This document shows, in pieces, positions 1 to 7,527 of a DNA stretch of 64,000 nucleotides (position 1 is its first letter; every line of letters starts with the position of its first letter). Made by a program: the position numbers and the translations under genes. The DNA is from JAGWBD01 sp965197455 (GTDB lineage Bacteria; Chloroflexota; Anaerolineae; Aggregatilineales; Phototrophicaceae): the NCBI GenBank assembly GCA_965197455.1, contig OZ240208.1:1984001-2048000 (forward strand). Direction: 5' to 3'. The notes below the pieces were generated by a model, which was given only the letters and a program-made list of their open reading frames with translations, was not told the origin of the DNA and ran no database searches.

Positions 1-1
1 C

Positions 2-103
2 GTGACCGTTCTGCGCGGCAAGGACTTCACAGTCATCCCCTACTACGCCTGGGGCCATCGCGGCGTCGGCGAGATGAACGTCTGGTTCGAGCGTCCATCC
101 TGA
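2..103 (+). CDS. GH127-like glycosidase (beta-L-arabinofuranosidase type), C-terminal fragment
   Basis: Only the last 33 codons are inside the window; the 5' part lies to the left. The translation contains IPYYAWGHRGVGEMNVW before the TGA stop. This matches the usual C-terminal strand of GH127/DUF1680 glycosidases, which commonly end in a form of IPYYAWANRGPGEMxVW. Such enzymes remove beta-L-arabinofuranose or related sugars from glycans. The call rests on this tail alone, so family membership is likely but substrate is unknown. The gene points towards the Uma2 array, which is on the other strand. Confidence 0.6.
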   Translation: MTVLRGKDFTVIPYYAWGHRGVGEMNVWFERPS

Positions 104-150
104 TTTCCTGAAACCTGTTGATCAGATGCGCGCGCTTGCGCTGTCGTTGA

Positions 151-681
151 TTACGCGGGGAAAAGTTCGCTCACCGTGACGCGGAAGCCGGGCAGCGTCG
201 CGCCACCCTCGATGACGTCCGCGCCGGCAAGAGTCTGCGGCGCCGTGTCCGCCAGGTGCAACTCGACGGTTTGCTGGCGCGGGTCGACCAGCCACACCAT
301 CGCCGTGCCCGCCGCCAGATAGCGCGCTGCCTTGAGGTGCAATTCGCGGCGCGTGTTGCTTTCGCTGCGGATTTCTACCGCCAGCAAGGGCGCCGTCCGC
401 GGGATGGGGTCGGAATCTGCGCGCAAAAGCACGACATCCGGGCGACAGGGCCAGCCATCAAGCTCATGCGCAACTTCGGTTGCAGGTCTGTAACCGGGAA
501 GCCTGCCATACTTTAGCCATTCACCCAAAAGAATGCAGATATGTGCCTGGACCAGACCATGTATCAGTTTCGGTGACATTTCAACCACTGCTCCCGCGGA
601 GTCGAATTTGAAGTGGCGTTCGGGGCAGCTTTCAACGAGCGTTACGAACTCCTCCATGGTCATGCGGGTTGTGACGGCCAT
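151..681 (-). CDS. Uma2 family endonuclease (DUF820), array 1 copy A1
   Basis: 176 aa, the usual Uma2 length, with a PD-(D/E)XK-like fold expected. The sequence shows CRPDVVL, then LLAVEIRSESN, then a K followed by ARYLAAGTAMVWLVDP; these are the family's Asp, Glu and Lys positions and its core strand. The start is set by AGGAGG six bases before ATG. The biological role of Uma2 proteins is not established; they are abundant in cyanobacteria and Chloroflexota. It is nearly identical to copy A2 except for about 25 residues after MSPK, the hypervariable segment described in the findings. Confidence 0.85.
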   Translation of the reverse strand: MAVTTRMTMEEFVTLVESCPERHFKFDSAGAVVEMSPKLIHGLVQAHICILLGEWLKYGRLPGYRPATEVAHELDGWPCRPDVVLLRADSDPIPRTAPLLAVEIRSESNTRRELHLKAARYLAAGTAMVWLVDPRQQTVELHLADTAPQTLAGADVIEGGATLPGFRVTVSELFPA

Positions 682-762
682 GGCGGCCTCCTGCGGCTCG
701 ACTAACTCAAGTGTAGCACGAACCCGCTGCGGGTCAGATATTCGTGCGCAAAGCGCTGATGA

Positions 763-1317
763 TTACGCGGGGAAGAGTTCCTGCACGGTGACGCGGAAAC
801 CAGGCAGCGTCGCAATGCCTTCGATGACGTCCGCGCCGGCAAGGGTCTGCGGCGCTGCGTCCGCCTGCTGAAGTTCGACGGTTTGTTCTCGCGGGTCGAC
901 CAGCCACACCATCGCTGTGCCCGCCGCCAGATAACGCAATGCTTTCGCGCGCATCTCGGGCCAGCTGTTGCTCTTGCTGCGAACTTCCACGGCCAGCAGC
1001 GGCGCACGGTCCGGGTACGGTCCATCGTCCTTATGCGCGACCGCCACGTCCGGCTGACACACCCAGTCACCCAGGCGATGCATCAACTCCGGGCCGGCCT
1101 TGTAACCCGGCAGCGCGCCGCTTCTCAGCCACAACCTTAACACAACTATTATTTCGCCCTGTACATCAAAGTGATCCATATCCGGCGACATCTCGACAGG
1201 GGCTCCCCTTGAATCCGGCTTGAACTTGCGGTCGGGGTATTCCCCTTCCAGTGCGATGTAGTCTTCGATGGTGTACAGGGTTCTTACAGCCACGACAGCC
1301 CCCAGCAGTTCATCCAT
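763..1317 (-). CDS. Uma2 family endonuclease (DUF820), array 1 copy B1
   Basis: 184 aa. The N-terminus (TLYTIEDYIALEG) is of a different type from copies A1/A2. The catalytic region is shared: CQPDVAV, LLAVEVRSKSN, and K-ALRYLAAGTAMVWLVDP. The ATG start has only a GGAG that nearly touches it; a GTG at residue 9 preceded by GGGGG is an alternative. It differs from B2 mainly in the segment after MSPD, and its C-terminal third carries several substitutions while B2 matches the A copies there, which suggests gene conversion between B2 and A. Confidence 0.85.
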   Translation of the reverse strand: MDELLGAVVAVRTLYTIEDYIALEGEYPDRKFKPDSRGAPVEMSPDMDHFDVQGEIIVVLRLWLRSGALPGYKAGPELMHRLGDWVCQPDVAVAHKDDGPYPDRAPLLAVEVRSKSNSWPEMRAKALRYLAAGTAMVWLVDPREQTVELQQADAAPQTLAGADVIEGIATLPGFRVTVQELFPA

Positions 1318-1377
1318 CTCCAGTTTAGCATGAACACACCCTTGCGGGTCAGATAGTCGCGCTTGCAGCGCTGTTGC

Positions 1378-1907
1378 TTACGCGGGGAAAAGTTCGCTCA
1401 CCGTGACGCGGAAGCCGGGCAGCTTCGCGCCGCCATCAATGACGTCCGCGCCGGCAAGGATCTGCGGCGCTGCGTCCGCCAGGTGCAGCTCAACGGTTTG
1501 CTGGCGCGGGTCGACCAGCCACACCATCGCCGTGCCCGCCGCCAGATAGCGCGCTGCCTTGAGGTGCAATTCGCGGCGCGTGTTGCTTTCGCTGCGGATT
1601 TCGACCGCCAGCAAGGGCGCTGTCCGCGGGATGGGATCGGAATCTGCGCGCTGCAACACAACGTCCGGGCGACAGGGCCAGCTATCAAGCTCGTGCGCAA
1701 CCTCGATGGCAGCCCAGTAGCCGGAAGAGAACCACGCCGCAGCCATCCTCCCAGCAAACTCCCAATCCTCGCCTGGGTCGCACCATGAAGCAGTTTCGGT
1801 GTCGTCTCAACCACAGCGCCCGCGGAGTCGAATTTGAAGTGGCGTTCGGGGCAGCCTTCAACGAGTGTTACGAACTCCTCCATGGTCATGCGGGTTGTGA
1901 CGGCCAT
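1378..1907 (-). pseudogene. Uma2 family endonuclease copy A2, broken by a 1-base frameshift
   Basis: The first 60 or so codons (from 1907, MAVTTRMTMEEF) are in one frame and the catalytic part (HELDSWPCRPDVVL to SELFPA) is in another. Compared with copy A1, one base is missing in the CTTCCGGCTAC stretch around 1720-1725, where LPGY is expected. The overall span is 1 bp shorter than A1 (530 versus 531), which agrees with a single deletion. Both halves are otherwise well conserved, so the lesion is recent or is a sequencing error; a programmed shift is unlikely because no slippery heptamer is evident. Confidence 0.8.
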
Positions 1908-1989
1908 GGCGGCCTCCTGCGGCTCGACTAACTCAAGTGTGGCGTGAACACCCTTGCGGGTCAGATAGTCGCGCGAAACGCGCTGTTTG

Positions 1990-2544
1990 TTACGCGGGGA
2001 AAAGTTCGCTCACCGTGACGCGGAAGCCGGGCAGCGTCGTGCCGCCTTCGATGACGTCCGCGCCGGCAAGGGTCTGCGGCGCTGCGTCTGCCAGGTGCAG
2101 CTCGACGGTTTGCTGGCGCGGGTCAACCAGCCACACCATCGCCGTGCCCGCCGCCAGATAGCGCGCTGCTTTCGCGCGCATCTCGGGCCAGCTGTTGCTC
2201 TTGCTGCGGACTTCCACGGCCAGCAGCGGCGCTCGCCCAGGGTACAGTTCATCGTCCTCATACGCGACCACCACGTCCGGCTGACAGACCCAGTCACCCA
2301 GGCGATGCATCAGCTCCGGGCCGACCATATAGCCTGGCAACGCGCCGCTTTTGAGCCACGACGATAAAAACCATACAATTTCGCCCTGTACCTTGCTGTG
2401 AATTCTGTCCGGCGACATCTCGACAGGGGCTCCCCGTGAATCCGGCTTGAACTTGCGGTCGGGGTAATCCCCTTCCAGTGCGATGTAGTCTTCGATGGTG
2501 TACAGGGTTCTTACAGCCACGACAGCCCCCGGCAGTTCATCCAC
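1990..2544 (-). CDS. Uma2 family endonuclease (DUF820), array 1 copy B2
   Basis: 184 aa with an intact frame. The N-terminal half is type B (YTIEDYIALEGDYPDRKF), while the last 75 residues are almost identical to the type-A copies (AARYLAAGTAMVWLVDPRQQ), so the gene is an A/B mosaic. Catalytic positions are present: CQPDVVV, LAVEVRSKSN and the following K. The hypervariable segment (after MSPD, up to LPGY) differs clearly from B1 although the residues on both sides are conserved. Its 5' end lies 22 bp from the 3' end of the isomerase gene, on the same strand. Confidence 0.85.
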   Translation of the reverse strand: MDELPGAVVAVRTLYTIEDYIALEGDYPDRKFKPDSRGAPVEMSPDRIHSKVQGEIVWFLSSWLKSGALPGYMVGPELMHRLGDWVCQPDVVVAYEDDELYPGRAPLLAVEVRSKSNSWPEMRAKAARYLAAGTAMVWLVDPRQQTVELHLADAAPQTLAGADVIEGGTTLPGFRVTVSELFPA

Positions 2545-2566
2545 CTCCAGTGTAACATGGCGCCGG

Positions 2567-3463
2567 CTACAGCCCGATGCTGGCCAGGTACTCGCGGTTG
2601 CGGCGCGCGCTCTCCTTCGGCGTGCCCAGGCCCGGCAGCACGTCCTGCTCGACCACGATCCAGCCCTCGTAAGCGATCTCGTTCAGCACCTGCAGCACCG
2701 CCGGGAAGTCGATGTCGCCGCGCCCCAGCTCCGGGAAGACGCCCTCGCCAACCGAGCGCGGCCCGTCCCAGCCCTGCAGTCGCGATTGCTGCGCGACCTG
2801 CGGGTCGTGGTCCTTGAAGTGCACGTACCAGACGCGGTCGGCGAAGCGCCGCAGGTCGGCCACCGAATCGCCACCGCCGAAACGCCAGTGGCCGGTATCG
2901 AAGACGATGCCCAGCAGCTCCGGGTCGGTCATGGCCAGCAGGCGTTCGGTCTCGGCGGGCGTCTCGACCCAGGTGCCGATATGCGGGTGGACGACGGTGC
3001 GCAGGCCGCTTGCGGCGCGCACCTGGCGCGCGACCTCCTCCGCGCCGCGGGCGAAGGACTGCCACTGGGCGTCGTCCATGCCCATCGCCGGCGTGATGCG
3101 GCCGCTGTGCAGCGAGCGCAGGGGGTCACCGTAGGGGTTGTTGCCAAGCACGATGAAGCAGTCCGGTCCGCCGACCGCAGCCAGCAGCTGCGCCGTGCGC
3201 ACACTGGTCTCGATGTCTTCCTGCAGGCGCGCGGCATCGTGCAGCCAGTTGTTGACCCAGGAGCCGAGCAGGCGCAGCTTGCGCTGCTCCAGTTCCTGCG
3301 TCAGTTGCGCCGGGTCGGTGGGCATGAAGCCCCAGTCGCCCAGCTCGGTGCCGGCGTAGCCGGTCGCCGCGATTTCGTCCAGCACGCGCACGTAGTCGTA
3401 GCGCTCGCCCTCGATGTTCTCGATCACGCCCCAAGAACAGGGCGCGTTGGCCACCTGGTTCAT
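2567..3463 (-). CDS. Sugar phosphate isomerase/epimerase, IolE-like TIM barrel
   Basis: 298 aa of the xylose-isomerase-like TIM barrel superfamily (AP_endonuc_2). The N-terminus NAPCSWGV followed by GYAGTELGDWGFMP resembles myo-inosose-2 dehydratase (IolE) and related 2-keto-sugar isomerases. Probable metal and substrate residues sit in PHIGTWVET, GIVFDTGHWRFGG, WYVHFKDHDP and the late GWIVVEQD. AGGAG precedes the ATG by six bases. With the GH127 fragment nearby, a role in carbohydrate or inositol breakdown is likely; the exact substrate cannot be read from sequence. Confidence 0.75.
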   Translation of the reverse strand: MNQVANAPCSWGVIENIEGERYDYVRVLDEIAATGYAGTELGDWGFMPTDPAQLTQELEQRKLRLLGSWVNNWLHDAARLQEDIETSVRTAQLLAAVGGPDCFIVLGNNPYGDPLRSLHSGRITPAMGMDDAQWQSFARGAEEVARQVRAASGLRTVVHPHIGTWVETPAETERLLAMTDPELLGIVFDTGHWRFGGGDSVADLRRFADRVWYVHFKDHDPQVAQQSRLQGWDGPRSVGEGVFPELGRGDIDFPAVLQVLNEIAYEGWIVVEQDVLPGLGTPKESARRNREYLASIGL

Positions 3464-3525
3464 GCTTCACTCCTGCGTCGTCGTTATGCGCGCCATTGTA
3501 GCGCGCCAGTGCGACAGCCGCGGTC

Positions 3526-5895
3526 TCACCTCTCAAACAGCAGCCACAGCCGGTGCAGCAGACCGCGCTGGCGCATGGCCAGGCTGAGCAGCGCGATGGT
3601 CAGCAGCAGCAGCGAAACGATCAGCGCGATGATGCCAGTATCCGGGCGCACGAACTCGAAGAGCGCGGGCTGCGCGTACAAGCCCCCAATCACCAGCAGC
3701 AGGAAGCCGAGGCCGATGAAGGTCGCCCGGCGCTGCTGCCACAGCGTGCGCGGGCGCGCGAAGTCGATGCCGAAGGTGTTCCAGAAAATGAGGATGCCGA
3801 AGAAGGTCGCGAAGATGGCCAGCGCGCTGCGCGCCGCCGCCGTGTCGCGACCGCTGGCGTACCAGGTCACTGCATAGAGCAGCGCCATCATGGCCGAGCC
3901 GATGAAGGCGCCGGTGACCACGTAATCCAGCACATCTTCGCGGAAGTTGGCCATGAAGGCCGGGCGCAGCAGCTTGAGCGCCACCAGCGTGGCGATGATG
4001 TTGACCGTGCCGAAGGTGACCCAGTTGATCTGGATGGGCGTGATGGCGAAGGGCAGCGCCATGAAGCCCAGGTAGACGAAGAGCAGCACGTTGTAGAAGG
4101 TCTTGGTCAGGAAGAGGCGCACGGTGCCGTAGATGGTCTGCGTGATGTCGCGGCCCTCGGCGAAGGCCAGCGGCAGGGTGGAAAGGGCGTTGTTGAGCAG
4201 CAGGATGTCGCCGATTTCGCGCGCGATGCGGGCGCCGTCGTTCATCACGATGGCCAGGTCCGCCGCCTTCAGCGCCGGGACGTCGTTGACGCCGTCGCCC
4301 ACCATGGCCACGTGACCGTCCTGCTGCAGCGCCTGCACGACGCGGCGCTTGGTGTCGGGCGCGACGCGCGCGAAGAGACTGCCCTGCTGCGCCGCCGCGG
4401 CAAACTCCGCCTCGCCCATGGCCTCCAGCTGCGCTCCCGTCCACGCCGGCTCCGTCGTCATGCCTGCCGCGGCCGCGATGGCGCGCACCGTCTCCATGTT
4501 GTCGCCGGAGATGACCTTCAGCCCCACTCCCTGCTCGCGGAAGGCCTGCAGCGTTTCATGGATGTCCGGGCGGATGCGGTCGCTGAGCGTGACCAGCGCC
4601 AGCGGCTCGGCGTCATCTGCCAGCTGAGCGTCCTGTGGCGGCGTGACGCTGCGCGCGAAGGTCAGCACGCGCAGGCCCTGGGCGGAGAGCGCCAGGGCGC
4701 GTTCCCGTAGTTCATGCTGCGCGCCATTGAGGACGCGTTCCGGCGCGCCCAGGATCAGCGTCTCCCCCGGCAGCACGACAGCGCCCCACTGGCGGCCGGC
4801 GCTGAAGGGAATCTCGCGCAGCTTGGTCACCGCGGGCGCAGGCAGTGCCGCGCTGACGTGTTCGGCGACGGCGGCGGCGGTGCCGTTGTGATGCGACAGG
4901 TTGGCGGTGTAACACTGCAGCTGACGCCGGATGTCCTCCGGCTGCGCGCCATTGAGCGGCAGGATGTCGGCGACGGCCAGGCGATTCTCGGTGATGGTGC
5001 CGGTCTTGTCGAAGCACAGCACCGTTGCGTTGGCCAGCGACTCGACCGCGTTCACGCGTCGAATCAGCGTCTGGTGGCGGGAGATTCTGAGCGCGCCGAT
5101 GCTGAGCGAAATCATTACCACCAGCAGCAGGCCGTAGGGCACCAGGCTGGTGATGAAGACGACGCTCTCCTTCACGCGCTCCAGCACGCTCAGCCCGTTA
5201 ATGCTGCCCGCCAGCCAGAGCATGGGGGCGAGGATGAGCATCAGCAGGATGGCGATGTCGACGATCACCATCACCTTGCGTTGTGTGGGCGTCAGGGGAT
5301 GTTTCCAGGCCCTGGCCGACTGCGCGATGCGGTTGATCATGCTGTCCGCGCCCACCGACGTGGCGACCATCACGCCCGTGCCGGCGATGCACCAGGAACC
5401 GGACCAGACCTGGTCGTCGGTTTCCTTCAGCACCGGCAGGGACTCGCCGCTCAGCTGCGATTCATCCAGCTCCAGCGCGTCGCTGGCCAGCACGCGCCCG
5501 TCCACCACCAGGCGCTCGCCCGGCTGCAGGGGGATGACGTCGTCGCGCACCAGCTCGCGAATGCCGACTTCATTCAGCGCGCCGTCGCGGTAGACGCGCA
5601 CCTTGCGCTCCGACAGCGCCACCAGGCGGTCGAGGCGGCGCTTGGCCAGCATCTCCTGGGCCGTGCCCAGCAGGGCGTTGCTGACCACGCTGAACCCCGC
5701 GAAGATGGCCACGGCGTATTCGCGAAAGTGGACGATGACGCCCAGCAGCGGGAAGAGCACCAGGTTGAAGACGTTGAAGAGGTTGTCGCGCAGGATGTCG
5801 AAGTAGCTGCGGCCCACGCGCGGTTGCCAGGCATTGCTCTCACCACGCGCCACACGCCCGGCGACTTCGCTGGTGGTCAAACCCCTGAATGACAA
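3526..5895 (-). CDS. P-type cation-transporting ATPase (CtpE-like)
   Basis: 789 aa integral membrane ATP-driven cation pump. Seen in order: N-terminal GLTTSEVAGRVARGESN, two N-terminal TM helices, an actuator domain with SGES at 149-152 (TGES in most relatives), a helix pair with VPYGL near 252, the phosphorylated Asp in DKTGT at D296, the nucleotide domain, the hinge GDGVND at 533-538 and six C-terminal TM helices. The arrangement and N-terminus resemble mycobacterial CtpE, a calcium-importing P-ATPase, but ion specificity is inference. The start appears to be TTG, with GGGAG nine bases before it. The gene stands alone between unrelated genes. Confidence 0.85.
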   Translation of the reverse strand: MSFRGLTTSEVAGRVARGESNAWQPRVGRSYFDILRDNLFNVFNLVLFPLLGVIVHFREYAVAIFAGFSVVSNALLGTAQEMLAKRRLDRLVALSERKVRVYRDGALNEVGIRELVRDDVIPLQPGERLVVDGRVLASDALELDESQLSGESLPVLKETDDQVWSGSWCIAGTGVMVATSVGADSMINRIAQSARAWKHPLTPTQRKVMVIVDIAILLMLILAPMLWLAGSINGLSVLERVKESVVFITSLVPYGLLLVVMISLSIGALRISRHQTLIRRVNAVESLANATVLCFDKTGTITENRLAVADILPLNGAQPEDIRRQLQCYTANLSHHNGTAAAVAEHVSAALPAPAVTKLREIPFSAGRQWGAVVLPGETLILGAPERVLNGAQHELRERALALSAQGLRVLTFARSVTPPQDAQLADDAEPLALVTLSDRIRPDIHETLQAFREQGVGLKVISGDNMETVRAIAAAAGMTTEPAWTGAQLEAMGEAEFAAAAQQGSLFARVAPDTKRRVVQALQQDGHVAMVGDGVNDVPALKAADLAIVMNDGARIAREIGDILLLNNALSTLPLAFAEGRDITQTIYGTVRLFLTKTFYNVLLFVYLGFMALPFAITPIQINWVTFGTVNIIATLVALKLLRPAFMANFREDVLDYVVTGAFIGSAMMALLYAVTWYASGRDTAAARSALAIFATFFGILIFWNTFGIDFARPRTLWQQRRATFIGLGFLLLVIGGLYAQPALFEFVRPDTGIIALIVSLLLLTIALLSLAMRQRGLLHRLWLLFER

Positions 5896-5946
5896 GGTCG
5901 CAGGCTCCCGCGCTTTCAGCGTCAGGCGACTATACCACAGGCGGCA

Positions 5947-7089
5947 TCAGGGCCGGCCCAGGCGCGCCAGACGCTCATAGTGTTCGATGACCTCGTCCAT
6001 CGCGGCCGGCCAGGTGTGCCTTTCGGCGTCGGCCCGCGCCGCCCGCCCCATGGCACGGCGGCGCGCGCCGTCCGCGGCCATGCGCTGCACGCCCGCGACC
6101 AGCCCGGCCTCGTCGCCCACAGCGAAGCTGTAGCCGTTGTGTCCCTCGTGCAGCAGATCGGGCACGCCACCGGTGCGCGCCGCCACCAGCGGCAGGCCCG
6201 AAGCCATGGCCTCCAGCACCACCAGGCCGAAGGACTCGGCCAGCGCGGGAAAGACGAAGAGGTCCGCGCTGGCGTAGGCGCGACTGAGTTCGGCGCCGCG
6301 CAGCGTGCCCGTGAAGCGCACCGGCAGGCCCGCGAAGTGAGCCTCCAGCGCACGCCGTTCCGGGCCCGCGCCTACCAGCGCCAGTTGCGTCCCGGGCAGG
6401 GCCTGCAGGACAGCGCGCAGTTGAGCGGGCCCCTTTTCCGCGGAGAGCCGCCCGACGCAGAGCAGCAGCAGATCCTCCGGCGCAGACGCAGCCAGCCGAC
6501 GGCGCATGGCCGCGTCCTGGTGACGCGGGTGGAAGCGGTCCAGATCCACACCACGGCGCCAGAGGCTGACCGGCGCCGTGACGCCGATGTCGCGCAGACG
6601 CTGCTGCGCGCTGCGCGAGGGCGCGAGGGCGCAATCGGCGCGATTCAGGATGGCGCGCGTGAGCAGGTTGATGCCAGGCTCGATGGCGCCGGCGTTTACG
6701 GGGCCCATGCGCCAGTGGCGGGCGATGCGACCGTAATCCAGGTGCCAGGAGACCAGCGTGGGCAGGCCGCTGCGGCGCGCCAGCAGCCAGGCCGCCAGAC
6801 CGAAGATGGAGGGGTGCAGGAAGTGCGTCACCTGCGGCGCAAAGTCGCGCAGCTGGCGCCGCAGGTGCGGCGTGGGCAGGGCCATGCGCAGGTCCGGGTA
6901 GGCGGGAAAGGCCAGCCCCGGCGCGCTGTAGACGCGCGTGGCGGCGTAGCGCTCGACCGGGCCCAGACGCGGCGTGAAAAGCGCCGACTCGATGCCGCGC
7001 GCGGCCAGGTGATCGAGCAGACGACAGAGCACCGTGACGATGCCGTCGGCGCGCGGCAGAAAGGTCTCGCTGAAGAGCGCTACGCGCAC
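5947..7089 (-). CDS. GT4-family glycosyltransferase (MgtA/SqdX-like)
   Basis: About 380 aa with the GT-B fold. The N-terminal VRVALFSETFLPRADGIVT is typical of mannosyl- and sulfoquinovosyl-transferases that act on diacylglycerol or phosphatidylinositol. The C-terminal domain shows LLLLCVGRLSAEKG and the nucleotide-sugar E-x7-E motif in ESFGLVVLE. Function is probably assembly of a glycolipid or cell-envelope glycan at the membrane. The start chosen is the GTG before RVALFSETF; a GTG six codons upstream (7107) is open but would run into the terminator of the preceding gene, and neither has a good Shine-Dalgarno. Confidence 0.75.
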   Translation of the reverse strand: MRVALFSETFLPRADGIVTVLCRLLDHLAARGIESALFTPRLGPVERYAATRVYSAPGLAFPAYPDLRMALPTPHLRRQLRDFAPQVTHFLHPSIFGLAAWLLARRSGLPTLVSWHLDYGRIARHWRMGPVNAGAIEPGINLLTRAILNRADCALAPSRSAQQRLRDIGVTAPVSLWRRGVDLDRFHPRHQDAAMRRRLAASAPEDLLLLCVGRLSAEKGPAQLRAVLQALPGTQLALVGAGPERRALEAHFAGLPVRFTGTLRGAELSRAYASADLFVFPALAESFGLVVLEAMASGLPLVAARTGGVPDLLHEGHNGYSFAVGDEAGLVAGVQRMAADGARRRAMGRAARADAERHTWPAAMDEVIEHYERLARLGRP

Positions 7090-7101
7090 GAGCGGCGCCG
7101 G

Positions 7102-7132
7102 AAACACAAACAGCGGGCCGCAGCCCGCTGTT
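7102..7132 (-). terminator. Rho-independent terminator of the cold shock gene
   Basis: On the minus strand a 10-bp stem (AACAGCGGGC / GCCCGCTGTT at 7109-7132) with loop TGCG is followed by TGTGTTT. It lies 32 bp beyond the csp stop codon and directly before the glycosyltransferase start. Confidence 0.8.
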
Positions 7133-7164
7133 GTCTAGACAAAACTATAGTGATAGACAGTTGG

Positions 7165-7374
7165 TCAAACGCGGGTGACGTTGCTGGCCTGCTTGCCTTT
7201 CTGACCCTCAACGACTTCAAACTCTACTGTTTCTCCCTCATCAAGGCTGCGGAAACCGCCGCCCTGAATCGCCGAATAATGGACAAACACATCCGGGCCA
7301 CCCTCCTGGGTGATAAACCCGTAGCCCTTGTCCGCGTTGAACCACTTGACCACGCCCTTAATACGGTCGGCCAT
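7165..7374 (-). CDS. Cold shock protein (CspA family)
   Basis: 69 aa single cold-shock domain, an RNA-binding OB fold. RNP1 is seen in KGYGFIT and RNP2 in DVFVHYSAI; KGVVKWFNADKGYGF is the standard N-terminus. Start MADRIKG is chosen because GGGAG lies eight bases before that ATG, while an open extension of eight codons upstream lacks one. It has its own predicted promoter (7495-7523), which gives a long leader of about 110 nt, a common trait of cold-shock mRNAs whose folding is temperature dependent. Confidence 0.95.
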   Translation of the reverse strand: MADRIKGVVKWFNADKGYGFITQEGGPDVFVHYSAIQGGGFRSLDEGETVEFEVVEGQKGKQASNVTRV

Positions 7375-7494
7375 CTTACAAACTCCCTGCCTTTTCAATA
7401 AACGAGATGGGCTTTGTGCTCACAGCCTGCCCCGCTTTCAGGGAGTGTCTGTGGTACGCAGCTGCAACGAGGCCTGAACCCCCCGGCAAAAAAC

Positions 7495-7523
7495 ACTTTA
7501 CCCCTCCTTGTGCAAGAATACAA
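7495..7523 (-). promoter_or_regulatory. Predicted promoter of the cold shock gene
   Basis: Minus strand: -35 TTGTAT (7518-7523), a 17-bp spacer, -10 TAAAGT (7495-7500). The start would be near 7488, leaving a 5' leader of about 113 nt. It sits between the MFS gene stop and csp. Confidence 0.5.
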
Positions 7524-7527
7524 AAAC

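Larger units (their letters stand above)
130..2560. repeat. 1.23-kb tandem duplication carrying two Uma2 genes (A-B-A-B)
   Basis: Two consecutive units, about 130-1356 and 1357-2560, each hold one type-A and one type-B Uma2 gene. The stop-codon ends of the A genes (151, 1378) and of the B genes (763, 1990) are both exactly 1227 bp apart. Spacers are also shared: a TCAGAT-containing leader occurs just before each gene end, near 122, 734, 1349 and 1962. The A and B halves resemble each other too, so an older A/B duplication preceded the 1.23-kb one. Confidence 0.9.

Noticed and set aside
130..2560. CRISPR-like array suggested by regular repeats
   Set aside because: The repeats are whole homologous genes of about 613 bp, not 25-40 bp repeats with unique spacers.
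2495..3877. 460-codon plus-strand frame opposite the isomerase and ATPase genes
   Set aside because: It is a GC-skew shadow of minus-strand genes with strong motifs; its translation is low-complexity Arg/Ala/His-rich with no domain.
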